Counted from the stretch's first letter, positions 18,558-28,397 are shown. The stretch is 64,000 nt of DNA from Cyanidium caldarium (GCA_026184775.1 JANCYW010000007.1:1-64000); one strand, 5' to 3'. Program-made: numbers and translations. The notes: generated by a model from the sequence alone, not told the origin.

Positions 18558-19556
18558 CTACTCGGTAAACAATTCATTCCCGCGTTGGTTGAATAGGTAC
18601 AGCGCGGCCCGAAACGTCAGAAACGCCTGCTCGATGTCGGTCACCCGGCGAGCCTCAAAGTCGGCGCCGTTGCCCTGTTTGCCGATGCGCACCACCCACG
18701 CCTCGTGCACCGGCAGCGCGTGCTCACACATCTCCTCCAGCGCCTTGGCGTAGGCGGACACCTGCAGCGCGTACTCCGTGTAGATCGCATTGGAGGTTTT
18801 CCAATCCAGCACTGCCAGCGCCATGCCCTCGGACGGCGGCAGATGCGCAGCCGTTACCGACGCCGCCGGTCGCACTGCAACGGCATCACACTGCCCGGCA
18901 TAACCGTATCGCTCGCTGCGCACTACCAGCTCGGCGCTGGCCAACTGAAACCCGCTGCCGCCCCACCAGCGCTCGAAACTGTGTACCGCGCCGGTCAGCT
19001 CCGGCGGCACGTCCGGCCGCGGCTGCGTGCCCCGCACCACGTGCTCGAACGCCTCGTGTCCGCGCGCGCCGTGCTGCGCAGCCCGGTTCTGCACGTTGGT
19101 CGGGTGCAGCCGCGCCTGTTCCACAGCCCGCCCCAGCACCTCCCGCGTCAGCACCTGCCCCTCGTGCTCCGACAACCGCAACCGCATCGACTCCAGCGCC
19201 GTGTTGCGCGACCACGCCATCAACGCCGGTTTGGCGATGACCGTCAGCACCGACGTCACCGACGGCAGCGGCCGCGATCCCGGCGTGTCGAACTGGTAGT
19301 AGCGGTGCCCGTCCTCATCGCGCAACCGCTTGAACGTCGGCTGCGACGCCGCCACCACCTGAATCCGCTTCACGAGATTGGTAGCCGCTGCCGGCACCGC
19401 CACCGCCGGCGCTTTCATCAACACAGGGGTGGTAAAGGACGGATGGAGGGCATGGCGGGCTGGGAGGTACGCCCGCCCGACGTCTCGGCGCGGGATCGGC
19501 GATCCGAGGGAGAGAGACACGCGCGCACGCACGTTCACGATTTGGAGCGCGCGCAT
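18558..19556 (-). CDS. MGME1-like PD-(D/E)xK exonuclease, probably mitochondrial
   Basis: A 332-residue protein from the ATG at 19556; other ATGs lie at 19598 and 19418. The N-terminus is Arg-rich and suits an organelle presequence. The core matches the RecB-like nuclease family that includes MGME1. It has LPSVTSVLTVIAKPALMAWS, then a conserved GARGHEAFE, then YAGQCDAVA with the first acidic residue, and AVLDWKTSNAIYTEYALQVSAYAKAL carrying the D-x-K pair and the following Gln-rich helix. MGME1 trims single-stranded DNA ends during mitochondrial DNA replication. Plastid or nuclear action cannot be excluded. It converges on UGGT with 46 bp between stops, and its upstream end lies 79 bp from the GABA-T stop. 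Confidence 0.78.
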   Translation of the reverse strand: MRALQIVNVRARVSLSLGSPIPRRDVGRAYLPARHALHPSFTTPVLMKAPAVAVPAAATNLVKRIQVVAASQPTFKRLRDEDGHRYYQFDTPGSRPLPSVTSVLTVIAKPALMAWSRNTALESMRLRLSEHEGQVLTREVLGRAVEQARLHPTNVQNRAAQHGARGHEAFEHVVRGTQPRPDVPPELTGAVHSFERWWGGSGFQLASAELVVRSERYGYAGQCDAVAVRPAASVTAAHLPPSEGMALAVLDWKTSNAIYTEYALQVSAYAKALEEMCEHALPVHEAWVVRIGKQGNGADFEARRVTDIEQAFLTFRAALYLFNQRGNELFTE

Positions 19557-19635
19557 CGGGTTTTCGTCGCAGGTGAACGGCACCCGCACCGTGAGCACAC
19601 TCCCGCGTTGCGTATCCCGCGCACCCGCTCGCTAT

Positions 19636-21156
19636 CTACTCGGGCAGCGCATATTGTAGCTCTTCCAGGAGAATGTCGGCATGCTTGCGTTCAAAGACGA
19701 GTGCCGGCCGGAGGCGCACGGTGCGCTCGCCGGAGGCGCCTATCACCACGCCGCGGTTGCGCACATCGGCGATGAGCTTGTCGCGGGCGGCCGCCGTGGG
19801 CATATCAAAGGCGATGAAGGTGCCGCGGCCGCGGATCTTGCTCATACCCGCACGCCGCGACTGCTGCAATGCTTGTAGCAAATAGGTGCCGACGTCTTCC
19901 ACTCGCTCCACCAACCGATCCGCACACACCGTGTCGATGATGACGCTTGCCTGCAGCGCCCGCAGTGGGTCACCGCTCCAGGTGGAGAAGATGCGATACG
20001 CCTGTCGCGGCAGGTATTCCGGTTTGAAGTAGAAGCCGCTGGCCTGCATTTTCTTGGCAAAGGTGACCATATCGGGCGCCAGTTCCGCAGCCGCGTCCAC
20101 CGCGGCGGCCCGGTCGCTCACGCCCTCCGACCAGTGCTCGTGCGCCCAGAAGCGGCCGGTGGCGCCGACGCCGGTCTGCACTTCGTCGCAGATCAGTGCC
20201 ACCTGGTGTCGCCGCGTGATCTCCCGCAGCTGCCGGAAGAATGCCGGACTGGCGTGCAAGTCGCCGCCCTCGCTGAGGATCGGCTCGACGATCAGCGCCG
20301 CCACGCGTCGATCGCTCAGCACCCGGTCGGCCACCTCCAGACAGCGCTCCTCGTCCTTTTCGGTGACCGGAAACGGCAGCGCCGGCCAGTTGGCAAACGC
20401 CGGAACGTCCACCTTGTGGATGGGTTTGGAGCGCGTCGCCGACAGGCTGCCAAACAGGCGCCCGTGGAAGCCGTGCTCGAACGACGCCGCGCACATCGAG
20501 TTGGCACTACCGGGCTCGGCGTTGTGCATGCACGAGGCCAACTCCTCCACAGTAGGCTCGGCATCGTTGCCGCGCTCGATGGCCCGCTTCCGAATAAACG
20601 CCGCCTTGAGTGCGTTCTCCACCGCCGACGCCCCGCATCCGCATGTCATCTGCACCATATCCAGTCCCTGCGGCGCGACCGACAGGATCTTGGTGCGCAG
20701 CAACTGCACCCACTCGGGCGGTGCTGAGTATCCCAATGCCGGCCGCTGTGCCAAGTGCGGTAGCCACGCCTCCGACTGCGCCGCCCGCAACATATTCGGG
20801 TGGTTGTATCCCAGCGGTAAGGAAGCGATGAAACAGAACGCGTCCAACAGCACGTTGCCGTCCACATCGGCCACGTAGTTGCCGTATGAACGCAACGGAT
20901 CGTGAAAGAACTGAACCGTCCGCGCCTCCGACACCTCCTGCAACTCGCGCGCCAGCTCCAGCGAGCGCGGACCCGGCACCAGCGTGTGCACCGCCGGCCG
21001 CTCCGGCTCCTGCACCGGGGGGTACGCCGACGACGACGAAGATGGGGATGCAGCACTCGGCGCCCTACTGGTATGCGCCGCACTGCACGCCGCACGACGC
21101 CAACGGAATGCAGCGCGGTGAATGAAGCATCGGATGGGAGCGTGCACGCACTGCAT
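19636..21156 (-). CDS. GABA-T: 4-aminobutyrate aminotransferase (GABA transaminase)
   Basis: A 506-residue PLP enzyme that converts GABA to succinic semialdehyde in mitochondria. The match is to the animal/fungal-type class III aminotransferase: YVADVDGNVLLDAFCFIASLPLGYNHP, CGCGASAVENALKAAF, ASFEHGFHGRLFGSLSATRS, VEPILSEGGDLHASPAFFRQL, CDEVQTGVGATGRFWAHEHW, then FAKKMQASGF with the PLP lysine, and IFSTWSGDPLRALQ. The ATG at 21156 gives an N-terminus with CFIHRAAFRWRRAACSAAHT, a good mitochondrial presequence. The frame also extends upstream to 21441, into the divergent rhodanese gene. GABA breakdown feeds succinate to the TCA cycle. Confidence 0.94.
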   Translation of the reverse strand: MQCVHAPIRCFIHRAAFRWRRAACSAAHTSRAPSAASPSSSSSAYPPVQEPERPAVHTLVPGPRSLELARELQEVSEARTVQFFHDPLRSYGNYVADVDGNVLLDAFCFIASLPLGYNHPNMLRAAQSEAWLPHLAQRPALGYSAPPEWVQLLRTKILSVAPQGLDMVQMTCGCGASAVENALKAAFIRKRAIERGNDAEPTVEELASCMHNAEPGSANSMCAASFEHGFHGRLFGSLSATRSKPIHKVDVPAFANWPALPFPVTEKDEERCLEVADRVLSDRRVAALIVEPILSEGGDLHASPAFFRQLREITRRHQVALICDEVQTGVGATGRFWAHEHWSEGVSDRAAAVDAAAELAPDMVTFAKKMQASGFYFKPEYLPRQAYRIFSTWSGDPLRALQASVIIDTVCADRLVERVEDVGTYLLQALQQSRRAGMSKIRGRGTFIAFDMPTAAARDKLIADVRNRGVVIGASGERTVRLRPALVFERKHADILLEELQYALPE

Positions 21157-21331
21157 GGCGGCGGGGGCGCGCAAGCAACCCCGCACCCGAGATCCCGCCC
21201 GACGCGAATCGGTCGCGAATTCGACACGACCTCCACCCCATCTCGCGCTTCGCGACGTTTCGCACACGCCGCGCGCACGTTTCGGCGGACGCGGGCCGCC
21301 CTTCCAGGACAAGCGCCGCTGGCCAGTGTTG

Positions 21332-21895
21332 ATGGCATTTGTGGCGTCGCTGTGGACGTCGCGGGCACTTTCAAAACAGACGCAGTTGGCAGTTGGTGTT
21401 GGGAGATCGGTGCTGTGGGGTCGTCGGTTGCGAAACGACAACAGCAGCGGTTACTCGGATCGTATCACCTCCGGGGGGAGTTGCGGACGCTCTCAGAGGC
21501 ACCGGTCGCTGCACCGGCCGTTGTCGACGCTCATGGCGGAACTCATCACGCCACAAGAGGCGCACCGGCGGAAAATGAGTGGTGAGTGCGATGTGCACCT
21601 GGACGTGCGCACGGCGGAGGAACACAGCAAGGTGCGCGCGCCCGGTTCGACGCTGGTGCCGCTGATGAACAGTAGCGCGCAGGGCATGCAACCGAACGAG
21701 AGCTTCATGGAGCAGGTGACGCAAGTGACTGGCGGGGCGCTGGACAAGAAGATTATTGTGAGCTGTGCCAGCGGTAAGCGCAGTGCCACTGCGGTTGAGC
21801 GCTTGCGCCAGGCGGGTTATCAGCACGTGGCGGATATGCAGGGTGGCATGACCGAGTACCTCAAGGACCAGGGCTTGCCAGTAGAGCGTCCGTAA
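21332..21895 (+). CDS. Single-domain rhodanese (sulfurtransferase-like)
   Basis: A 187-residue protein whose last ~120 residues form one rhodanese domain: LITPQEAHRRKMSGECDVHLDVRTAEEHSKVRAP, then the active-site loop VSCASGKRSATAVERL with the catalytic Cys, then GYQHVADMQGGMTEYL. Such proteins move sulfane sulfur for thiolation or detoxification. From the ATG at 21332 the first ~65 residues are Ser/Arg-rich and could be an organelle transit peptide. The ATG at 21533 would give a bare domain of 120 residues. It diverges from GABA-T, and its stop lies only four bases from the stop of the next, convergent gene. Confidence 0.85.
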   Translation: MAFVASLWTSRALSKQTQLAVGVGRSVLWGRRLRNDNSSGYSDRITSGGSCGRSQRHRSLHRPLSTLMAELITPQEAHRRKMSGECDVHLDVRTAEEHSKVRAPGSTLVPLMNSSAQGMQPNESFMEQVTQVTGGALDKKIIVSCASGKRSATAVERLRQAGYQHVADMQGGMTEYLKDQGLPVERP

Positions 21896-21899
21896 GGGG

Positions 21900-22511
21900 T
21901 CAGGGTTGTACGTGAAACACACGCCACGTCAGGGGTGAGGTGGTGTCGACATCGGAGTCGGCGACGTAGACGTCTCGCGTGGGCACCGGCACGGCGGCGC
22001 TGGCCAGACGAACGTGGTCGACGCGACGGGGCACTAGATAAAGCAGGCAAAAGGTGTCGGGAATGCCGTGCGTATCCGCAGAAATGTCGGTCTTGTCCGG
22101 TGCATTGTCGGAGAGGATGGATCCGGGCGGCGGTCCGAAGAAGGGCGCGCGCGATGCCGCCGACAAGCGCTCCCAGGCGCGTCGTCGCGCCTCCGCCAGC
22201 CAAGCGGCCGGATCGTCATGGGATACCGAGTGCGCGCGACCCAGTAGACGGTACTGTTCACGGGTGATCGGCAGGTACCAACACAGTTCGGCCCAGGCGC
22301 AGCGCGCCAGATCGTCGTGTTTATCCGAGCGCGCATCAGACACAAAGCTGACCCAACGTTGCGTGCTCTGCGGCGGCGTCAGCAGTCCCCGGTACACCAC
22401 GGTGCGGTTGGCGGGACGTCCGTCGGCGCGCACGGTGGCCAGCTGGAGAAAACGCGATACCGGCTGTTCAGCATTCAGCTCCAGCGATCGCTCCAACCGC
22501 TGCCACCACAT
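21900..22511 (-). CDS. PNPOx-like FMN-binding protein (Alr4036 family)
   Basis: A 203-residue protein resembling the pyridoxamine 5'-phosphate oxidase-related family found in cyanobacteria and algae. It contains FLQLATVRADGRPANRTVVYRGLL, FVSDARSDKHDDLARCAWAELCWYLPITREQYRLLGRA, ARRRAWERLSAASRAPFFGPPPG, LYLVPRRVDHVRL and a Trp-containing end (TWRVFHVQP). The split-barrel fold binds FMN in this family. The exact substrate is unknown and it may not make pyridoxal phosphate itself. There is no clear targeting peptide. The gene is convergent with rhodanese (four-base gap) and divergent from uL22. Confidence 0.85.
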   Translation of the reverse strand: MWWQRLERSLELNAEQPVSRFLQLATVRADGRPANRTVVYRGLLTPPQSTQRWVSFVSDARSDKHDDLARCAWAELCWYLPITREQYRLLGRAHSVSHDDPAAWLAEARRRAWERLSAASRAPFFGPPPGSILSDNAPDKTDISADTHGIPDTFCLLYLVPRRVDHVRLASAAVPVPTRDVYVADSDVDTTSPLTWRVFHVQP

Positions 22512-22839
22512 GGTGGAGTGGGCGCTGAAGAGCTTCCAATCAAAAAGATGACAGAATCATTCGACGGGGAAGCGGGGCATTTGGTGGTCAGGAGGAGGAT
22601 GGTTGGTGGTTGCGAGAACGCAGCGCATGCAAGCATTCGTTGCGCCCCGCGCCTTCACAAACCACGGTCGCTTATTATCCAATAATGTCCCTATTCGCCC
22701 ATCTTTCGTCGTATCGCCTGGGCGCCGCGCTCGGGCCGCCGCGCCCTGCGGCTTGCCCCCGCTCGCGCTCTTGCCTCTACCGTGCCACCCCCTTGTCGTC
22801 GTCGTCGTCGTCGTCCTCCTCCTCCTCGTCTTCGTCGAT
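22512..22839. promoter_or_regulatory. Divergent upstream region, PNPOx-like gene / uL22
   Basis: A 328-bp spacer between two divergent starts. Immediately before the uL22 ATG is a pyrimidine-rich leader ending in a (GTC)7 tract (22795-22816) and repeated TCC. I see no TATA box or known operator. Confidence 0.4.
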
Positions 22840-23436
22840 ATGGTATCCAAATTCTACAGCCGATTGCCGGAAGATGAAGAAAATTGCTGCAAGGCGCGCG
22901 GATCGTCTCTGCGGGTGCACTTTAAGAACACGCGGGAGACGGCGGCGGCCATCCGCGGCATGACCCTGAAGCGGGCCAAAGCGTACCTGGCAGCAGTGAT
23001 CGACAAGAAGGAGATCGTGCCGTTCGTGCGATACAAGTACGGCGTCGGCCGCAAGGCGCAAGTCAAGCAGTGGGGGCTGTGTGGGGCGTCGGGGCGCTGG
23101 CCTGAGAAGAGTTGCCGCATCCTGCTGGCGCTGCTGCAGAACGCCGCAGCGAACGGGGAGAGCAAGGGCCTCGACACCGACGAGCTGGTCATCCAGCACA
23201 TCCAGGTGAACAAGGCGACGCAGGGACGTCGACGCACCTATCGCGCTCACGGCCGCATCACCGCCTTCAACAGCCACCCGTGCCACGTCGAGCTGTGGCT
23301 GGCGCCGCAACGAACCGCCGAGGTGAAGAAGCAGTCCGACGAGGGCACGCTGGTGCGGGCGGCCCGATCACAGACATCCAGCGTGCGGGCCGCTGTGCGC
23401 GGGCGCCGCATGGCCGACGGCGCCACTGCAAGATAA
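22840..23436 (+). CDS. RPL17: 60S ribosomal protein uL22 (L17)
   Basis: A 198-residue cytosolic ribosomal protein lining the exit tunnel. It starts [35 protein letters not shown], then [23 protein letters not shown], and ends the core with [33 protein letters not shown], all standard eukaryotic L17 features. The ATG at 22840 is fixed by homology although the frame is open upstream. The last ~35 residues are Ser/Arg/Ala-rich and species-specific. Confidence 0.96.
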   Translation: MVSKFYSRLPEDEENCCKARGSSLRVHFKNTRETAAAIRGMTLKRAKAYLAAVIDKKEIVPFVRYKYGVGRKAQVKQWGLCGASGRWPEKSCRILLALLQNAAANGESKGLDTDELVIQHIQVNKATQGRRRTYRAHGRITAFNSHPCHVELWLAPQRTAEVKKQSDEGTLVRAARSQTSSVRAAVRGRRMADGATAR

Positions 23437-23769
23437 GGAGGAGAGGATGTGCACGGTGGAGCGATGTCGGTCGCGGCGCGCACCACATGCTCACGTAAAA
23501 GAACCGACTTTCGGCGACGACGTGTCTCTCCGGCTCTCGTGGAGCGTCTCCCCCGCTTTGGGGCCTGGGGGATTCCCTCGACGCGTCCGCGGCATCCTCT
23601 CGAGTGCGCGCGCGCAGCCGGTTTCGCGTCTGCAGAGTACTCGCTCGGGTCGCCCGCACTTGACTCGTAGGGCGGAGGTGCCGGTGGCGGCTTGCACACT
23701 TTGCCACCCCTCGCGTGGGTTCCGGTGATTCTGTCATTCTTCTCACCACTCCTCGCTTCGCCCTCTGGT
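23437..23769. other. Intergenic spacer, uL22 to CBM20-like gene
   Basis: A 333-bp gap between tandem genes. The last ~50 bases before the ATG are C/T-rich, like other leaders in this window. I see no gene, repeat or RNA in it. Confidence 0.5.
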
Positions 23770-24564
23770 ATGACCGATGTGTCCTGCGTGCTGCACCTGC
23801 AAGGCGTGGAACCCATCTTCGGCCTGACGCCGTGTGTGTGCGGGACGACGCCGGAGCTGGGCGAGCTGAATCCGCTCTTCGCCGCGCCCATGACCTACGA
23901 CTACGAGCGCGGCGTGTTCACCTTGTTTGTGACGCTGCTCGAGGAGGACTACCCGGTGCGGTATCGATACTTTCTGCGCAAGGAGGTATGGCAGAAGAAG
24001 AACGTCTGGCAGATCCAGTGGGAGGGCGACGAGCAGCCGCAGACGCAGCAACACGACGCCGACGGCAATATTGAACGGGTGGCGGCGGCGGCGGCGGCGT
24101 CCGGCAAAGGCAAGCTCGCCGCCAAAGACAGGTCGTGGCGGGCGCAGTTGGAGGAGGGCGCGCGCACCCTCACGCTGCCCGCCGCCAAAAAGCGCTTTGT
24201 GCATCGGGACGCCTGGAAGCCGTCGCCGAAGAATCAGTGGACGGAACTGCCGCGCGGCACGGTGACGCCGCGTCGCCTGCGCGTTCGCATCACCGAGCGC
24301 GAGCGCATCCGGCAGCGGCGCGCTGGCGCCGACACCGGCACTTCGGCGCTGGACGAGGCCGCCGCCGTGGCCGAGACCGAAGAGCTGGAGCGGCTGCGGC
24401 AGCAGCGGCTGGCCGGCAATGTGGGCGCGGAGTTGGCCGAGGTGGAGGAGGAGCGCAAAATGCGCGAGATACAGGCCGCCGGTTTCACCCGCTTCCATCG
24501 ACGTCAACAGTCGCGCCGCGGCGCGTCCAACCGCGCGTCCACATGCCGCTGCACCGTGCAATAG
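23770..24564 (+). CDS. CBM20-like starch-binding protein with CaaX-like tail
   Basis: A 264-residue protein. Residues 1-85 resemble a CBM20-type carbohydrate-binding domain: VLHLQGVEPIFG, CGTTPELGELNPLFAAPMTYD, FTLFVTLLEEDYPVRYRYFLRKE. The rest is charged and helical (RITERERIRQRRAG; ETEELERLRQQRLAG; VEEERKMREIQAAGF). The last four residues are CTVQ, preceded by CR, which fits a CaaX prenylation box; Gln in the last position would favour farnesylation. Red algae make floridean starch in the cytosol, so a membrane-tethered glucan-binding protein is conceivable. The function is inference, and the CBM20 match is by eye. The start is the only ATG ahead of the domain. Confidence 0.6.
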   Translation: MTDVSCVLHLQGVEPIFGLTPCVCGTTPELGELNPLFAAPMTYDYERGVFTLFVTLLEEDYPVRYRYFLRKEVWQKKNVWQIQWEGDEQPQTQQHDADGNIERVAAAAAASGKGKLAAKDRSWRAQLEEGARTLTLPAAKKRFVHRDAWKPSPKNQWTELPRGTVTPRRLRVRITERERIRQRRAGADTGTSALDEAAAVAETEELERLRQQRLAGNVGAELAEVEEERKMREIQAAGFTRFHRRQQSRRGASNRASTCRCTVQ

Positions 24565-24609
24565 GGCAAGCGTGAGGGGCGTGAGGCGCCGGACGGTCGT
24601 TTACGGCAA

Positions 24610-25704
24610 TTAGACGGGGGCGACGGGTGCTGCCGCCGCAGCAACAGCATCCCCGGTGGTGCTGGCGCTGGTTAACGTGCCCGGTCCCGAAATGACATCC
24701 TCGATCATGGCGCTGAGGCGCACCCAGCGACGGCGCAGATCCTCGATGACACGCTCCTGTTGCTCACAGGCGAGTTGCAGTTTTCGCAGGTCATCCTCGT
24801 CGCCGCGACTCATCAGCGCCAGATCTTCCTGGTACTCGCGCCGCATCTGCTCCAGGCGTTGCACTGCCTGGTCGCGTTCGGCTGCCGCCGACTGGGCTTC
24901 GGCGCGGGCGCGCTCGCCGGCGGCTTCGGCGGTGCGCAGCGCCAGCCGCATCTGCGCCAGTTCATCGGCGAATCTTTGCGTCTCTCGGGCGGCTTGGTCC
25001 AGCTGCTCCTGTTTGCCGTCGAGGGCGCTCTGAGCCCGACCCAGATCGGTGCGCAGACGCTCATTCTGCTGCTCGGCGGTGAGCGCCTTGGCCTGCCACT
25101 GCGCCGCCTCCTCCTCGGCGTCGGCTTTCAGCTCCAACAGGTGCGCCAGATGTTGCTCCAACTCTTGAATGGAGGTGTCGGGTGCGGCTGGCGTCGACAC
25201 GGGCGCCGTGGCCGGCTTGGAAAAGTCAGCGCTGACCCGGTGGTGCTGCATGGCGCGGCGCCACGATCTCGCCGAGCCAGCCGACGACGAGGACACCACC
25301 GACCGCGCCGGCGAGGCGGCACTGCCCATCGGTCGCCGTCGTCGTTCCCGCCATTCGCGCACGATGCGTTCCCGCTCGGTTGCCGACAAGTTGGCCGGCG
25401 TCTCCGTGGTGACGGCAGTGGCGGCGGGCGCGCTGTCGGGCTGCCGAAAATTTCGAATGTGCGCCTGCAGCATCTCATTGCGCCGTCGCAGCGACCGCGT
25501 CTGGCGTTCCAACGACGCCTGCTCCACCGCCGGCGCCACCATCGGCTTGAGTAAAGCGCGCTCCAACGCGTGCAACTCCTGCTGCACGTTGGCCGGCGTT
25601 GAGCGCCCTTGTAGCGGTGGTCCGTCGGCGAGGGGGAGCGTGCTCCCCCGCCCGCCTTGCCGGTTCTCCTTGTTCCCCGAGGGCGAGGACGTGGAGCGTG
25701 GCAT
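24610..25704 (-). CDS. Coiled-coil protein with N-terminal KEN motif
   Basis: A 364-residue protein that I do not recognise. Residues 1-180 are Ser/Pro/Arg-rich with one short predicted helix (QQELHALERALLKPM; SLERQTRSLRRRNEMLQAHIRNF). Residues ~190-335 form a long, heptad-rich coiled coil (IQELEQHLAHLLELKADAEEEAAQW through EDLRRRWVRLSAMIEDV). The tail is Ala/Val-rich. Near the N-terminus is NKENRQ (KEN at 12-14), the form of an APC/C degron. The layout would suit a cytoskeletal or centrosome/spindle-pole scaffold, but that is a guess. It converges on the CBM20-like gene. Confidence 0.75.
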   Translation of the reverse strand: MPRSTSSPSGNKENRQGGRGSTLPLADGPPLQGRSTPANVQQELHALERALLKPMVAPAVEQASLERQTRSLRRRNEMLQAHIRNFRQPDSAPAATAVTTETPANLSATERERIVREWRERRRRPMGSAASPARSVVSSSSAGSARSWRRAMQHHRVSADFSKPATAPVSTPAAPDTSIQELEQHLAHLLELKADAEEEAAQWQAKALTAEQQNERLRTDLGRAQSALDGKQEQLDQAARETQRFADELAQMRLALRTAEAAGERARAEAQSAAAERDQAVQRLEQMRREYQEDLALMSRGDEDDLRKLQLACEQQERVIEDLRRRWVRLSAMIEDVISGPGTLTSASTTGDAVAAAAAPVAPV

Positions 25705-26248
25705 CGATGCAGTGATGTGGGTAGATTATCGGAATTGAGGAAACGTCGCGTTCGTTCCCGACGAACTAGGAAGGAGAGGCGGGTGGCGCGCTGCCGCAGC
25801 GACGTCGGCAAGGCGGTTTTTCCCGCGGTGGCCGCCGCCACCGCCCACCACTGCGTGATCGACGTCCAAAGAGAGCAGCAACCGCTGCGAGAACGTACCC
25901 AGGGCTCTATCAGCCGCGAAGAATCTCCTCTCCTCACCGACAGCTACCTCCTCTTCAAACACCGAGGTGCGTGTTCGTCCGGTCCACGCACTCGAACACC
26001 CGTCCCGAATGCCGGCCCGCATCGAACACGGCTCGCGATGGCGATGGCGTTTTGAAAATAATACCGATGTGGAGGAGCCGGTTGCCGGGGGCCCATTTCG
26101 CAACGGCACTGCGTCTGAGCGGGCAGCGAGACACATGAACTCGCTCACGCTCTCCACCACTTTTACTGGCAGCCTCTGCCCAGGCACCTCTTCCTCTGCC
26201 TCTTATCGCTTGCATCTCATAGAGTCCTAGATGCGCACTCCACCATGC
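25705..26248. other. Intergenic spacer upstream of the coiled-coil gene
   Basis: A 544-bp gap between the GOX stop and the coiled-coil start, both on the - strand. It holds short open frames with no protein-like composition. No repeat or structured RNA stands out. Confidence 0.5.
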
Positions 26249-27415
26249 TCACATTTTGCTCGGCATGCTCAGGCCGAGATGCTGGCGCACGTCGTAGGGA
26301 GCGAACGCGTTGCGAATGACCAGGTCGCGTCGAATGTCGGACACGCGCTGACAGCCGCACAGTTGCATGGCGAGCTTGAATTCGTCCTTGAGCATTTGCA
26401 ACATGTGCACGACGCCCTCCTCGCCGTTCACCGCGAGCCCCCAGAGGATCGGCCGGCCGATGAGCACGCCGTCGGCGCCCAGTGCCAGCGCTTTGACCAC
26501 ATCGGTGCCACGCCGCACCCCCGAGTCCATAAACACGGGCACACGCCCCTGCACCGCATGTACCACCTCTTCCAGCGCGTCGATGGTGGACACCACGCCG
26601 TCCAGCTGGCGAGCGCCGTGGTTGGACACCCAGATGCCGCCGACGCCCGCCTGCAGCGCCCGGCGCGCATCCTCGGCGGTGACCACGCCCTTGACCAGAA
26701 TGGGCATCTTGGTGATGCTCTTCAGCCAGGCCACATCCTTCCAGCTCAGCGATGCATCGATAAGCGACGCCACATACGCCGCCAGTCCCGAGCCACTGTC
26801 TTGTTTCATGGTGGATTGATCGTTGACCTCGTCAAAGTTGGCCAGCCGCAGATGCGGCGGCAACGTGAAGCGGTTGCGAATGTCGGCCTCGCGTCTTCCC
26901 AGTTGCGGTGTATCCACCGTGAGCGCTATCGCCCGAAAGCCGGCCTTTTCAGCGCGTTTCACCAACCGCTCGGTCAGCGCCCGGTCCTTGTATACGTACA
27001 GCTGGAAGAATTTGGGCAGGCCGGGCACGTGCGCCTCGACGTCCTCCAGCGAGGTGGTGGACCACGACGACAGACCCATCACCGTGCCGATGCGTGCCAC
27101 TGCCCGCGCGGTGGCCAGCTCACCTTCGGGATGGGCCATGCGTTGCATGGCGCTCGGTGCCACCAACAGCGGGAACGAGACGTCGATGCCCATGATGCGT
27201 TTGGTCATGTCCACGTTGGAGACGTCGATGAGCACACGCGGCCGGAAGCGCAGCCGCTTGAACGCCTCCTCGTTATCGCGAAGCGTCTGCTCGTCATCGG
27301 CGCCGCTGGAATAGTAGCCGTAAACCATGGCCGGCAGCTTGGCCCGGGCGAGGATGTGGTACTCGGCCAAATTCAGCGGCTGCGACGGCAGTGCAGGAGC
27401 GTTCATCTCGACCAT
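26249..27415 (-). CDS. GOX: Glycolate oxidase / (S)-2-hydroxy-acid oxidase, peroxisomal
   Basis: A 388-residue FMN enzyme that oxidises glycolate to glyoxylate in photorespiration. It spans the whole family: [84 protein letters not shown], then [12 protein letters not shown] (FMN lysine), [12 protein letters not shown] (catalytic His and substrate Arg) and [20 protein letters not shown]. It ends in SKM, a PTS1-type peroxisome signal. ATGs at 27415 and 27406 are both close to the family start. The related lactate oxidase activity cannot be excluded from sequence alone. Confidence 0.94.
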   Translation of the reverse strand: MVEMNAPALPSQPLNLAEYHILARAKLPAMVYGYYSSGADDEQTLRDNEEAFKRLRFRPRVLIDVSNVDMTKRIMGIDVSFPLLVAPSAMQRMAHPEGELATARAVARIGTVMGLSSWSTTSLEDVEAHVPGLPKFFQLYVYKDRALTERLVKRAEKAGFRAIALTVDTPQLGRREADIRNRFTLPPHLRLANFDEVNDQSTMKQDSGSGLAAYVASLIDASLSWKDVAWLKSITKMPILVKGVVTAEDARRALQAGVGGIWVSNHGARQLDGVVSTIDALEEVVHAVQGRVPVFMDSGVRRGTDVVKALALGADGVLIGRPILWGLAVNGEEGVVHMLQMLKDEFKLAMQLCGCQRVSDIRRDLVIRNAFAPYDVRQHLGLSMPSKM

Positions 27416-28397
27416 GACGGGAATGTGAGAGGGCGGAAAGCGTGATGTGCAGAGGATGCGTTGATTCGGGCGGGGGTGGGGTGAATTGAGCGCGAGGCGC
27501 CGCAGAGGAAAAAAGTCCTGAATCGGTAGGGGGGCGCGGCGCGCCAGTTGGAGGCGAGCGTCCCAGCGTCCGCCGACCTCGCCTGCAGGAACCACCACTG
27601 CGAAATGCGTCAATTTGAGCCAATTCCGGAGCTATATTCCGCCTCCGCGCTCATCGTGTTCTCCTCAGTGGCCAGCGGCCGGAGACTCCTCGGCGTGGTC
27701 TGATGCGAAGGGACAGAGGACACGGGGGGGGGCGAAGCGTGACACCTGTCGAGGCGGCAGGCGCACCCGCCAAATTCTCTCCATACGACGTCTTGTCTTT
27801 CAAGTACAGCCGCAATCCCAGAACTGCGCCCACCCTGTACTGCGTCGGTGCCGACCACAGTGTGCGCCCTCTCCACAACCTCCCGGACACTCCTTTATTC
27901 GACACGCCGTCGTAAACCACACTCCGCAGCCAGCGCCCGGTTGGCGGGAACGCACGCACCCAATATCACCTCATTTCGCTCCTGTATGTCATATATCACT
28001 CCATTTTCGTCCACCGTCCCCATTTCAGTCAAGACGTCGCGGCCGGTCAGATTTTCGCGCCTTGCCACGTCGTTTTCCCGCTCTGGGCGGCGTCACCGCC
28101 GGCGGCGTTGTCCAGACTTCATTGCGGCAGGATCGCGGCGGCACCGCCTACCGCTACCTTCCGTCTTTGTAATTGTACACCGAGCGCTTGGGGGAACTGT
28201 CTGAACGACTGCTGCCCCCGGAACTCGGAGGACACGCCCAGGGCGCGCCCTCTACCGTCGAGCGGGCGGCGGTGACGGCGGCGGCGGCTCGCGACATCCG
28301 ACCCTATCAGCGGCGCCCGTAGCCGGAACCTCTTGTCTCCTAGGCAGATCGGTACGCGGCGGATCGCCAGGACTTGGTGGTGGTGAAGCTCTTGGGG
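27416..28397. other. Intergenic region, GOX / HAD genes (divergent)
   Basis: A 982-bp gap, the longest after the subtelomere. The open frames in it (for example 27615-28172 +) are Ser/Pro/Arg-rich and look like chance. A 12-bp palindrome AGGGCGCGCCCT lies at 28240-28251. It should hold the promoters of both neighbours. No RNA gene is recognised. Confidence 0.45.
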
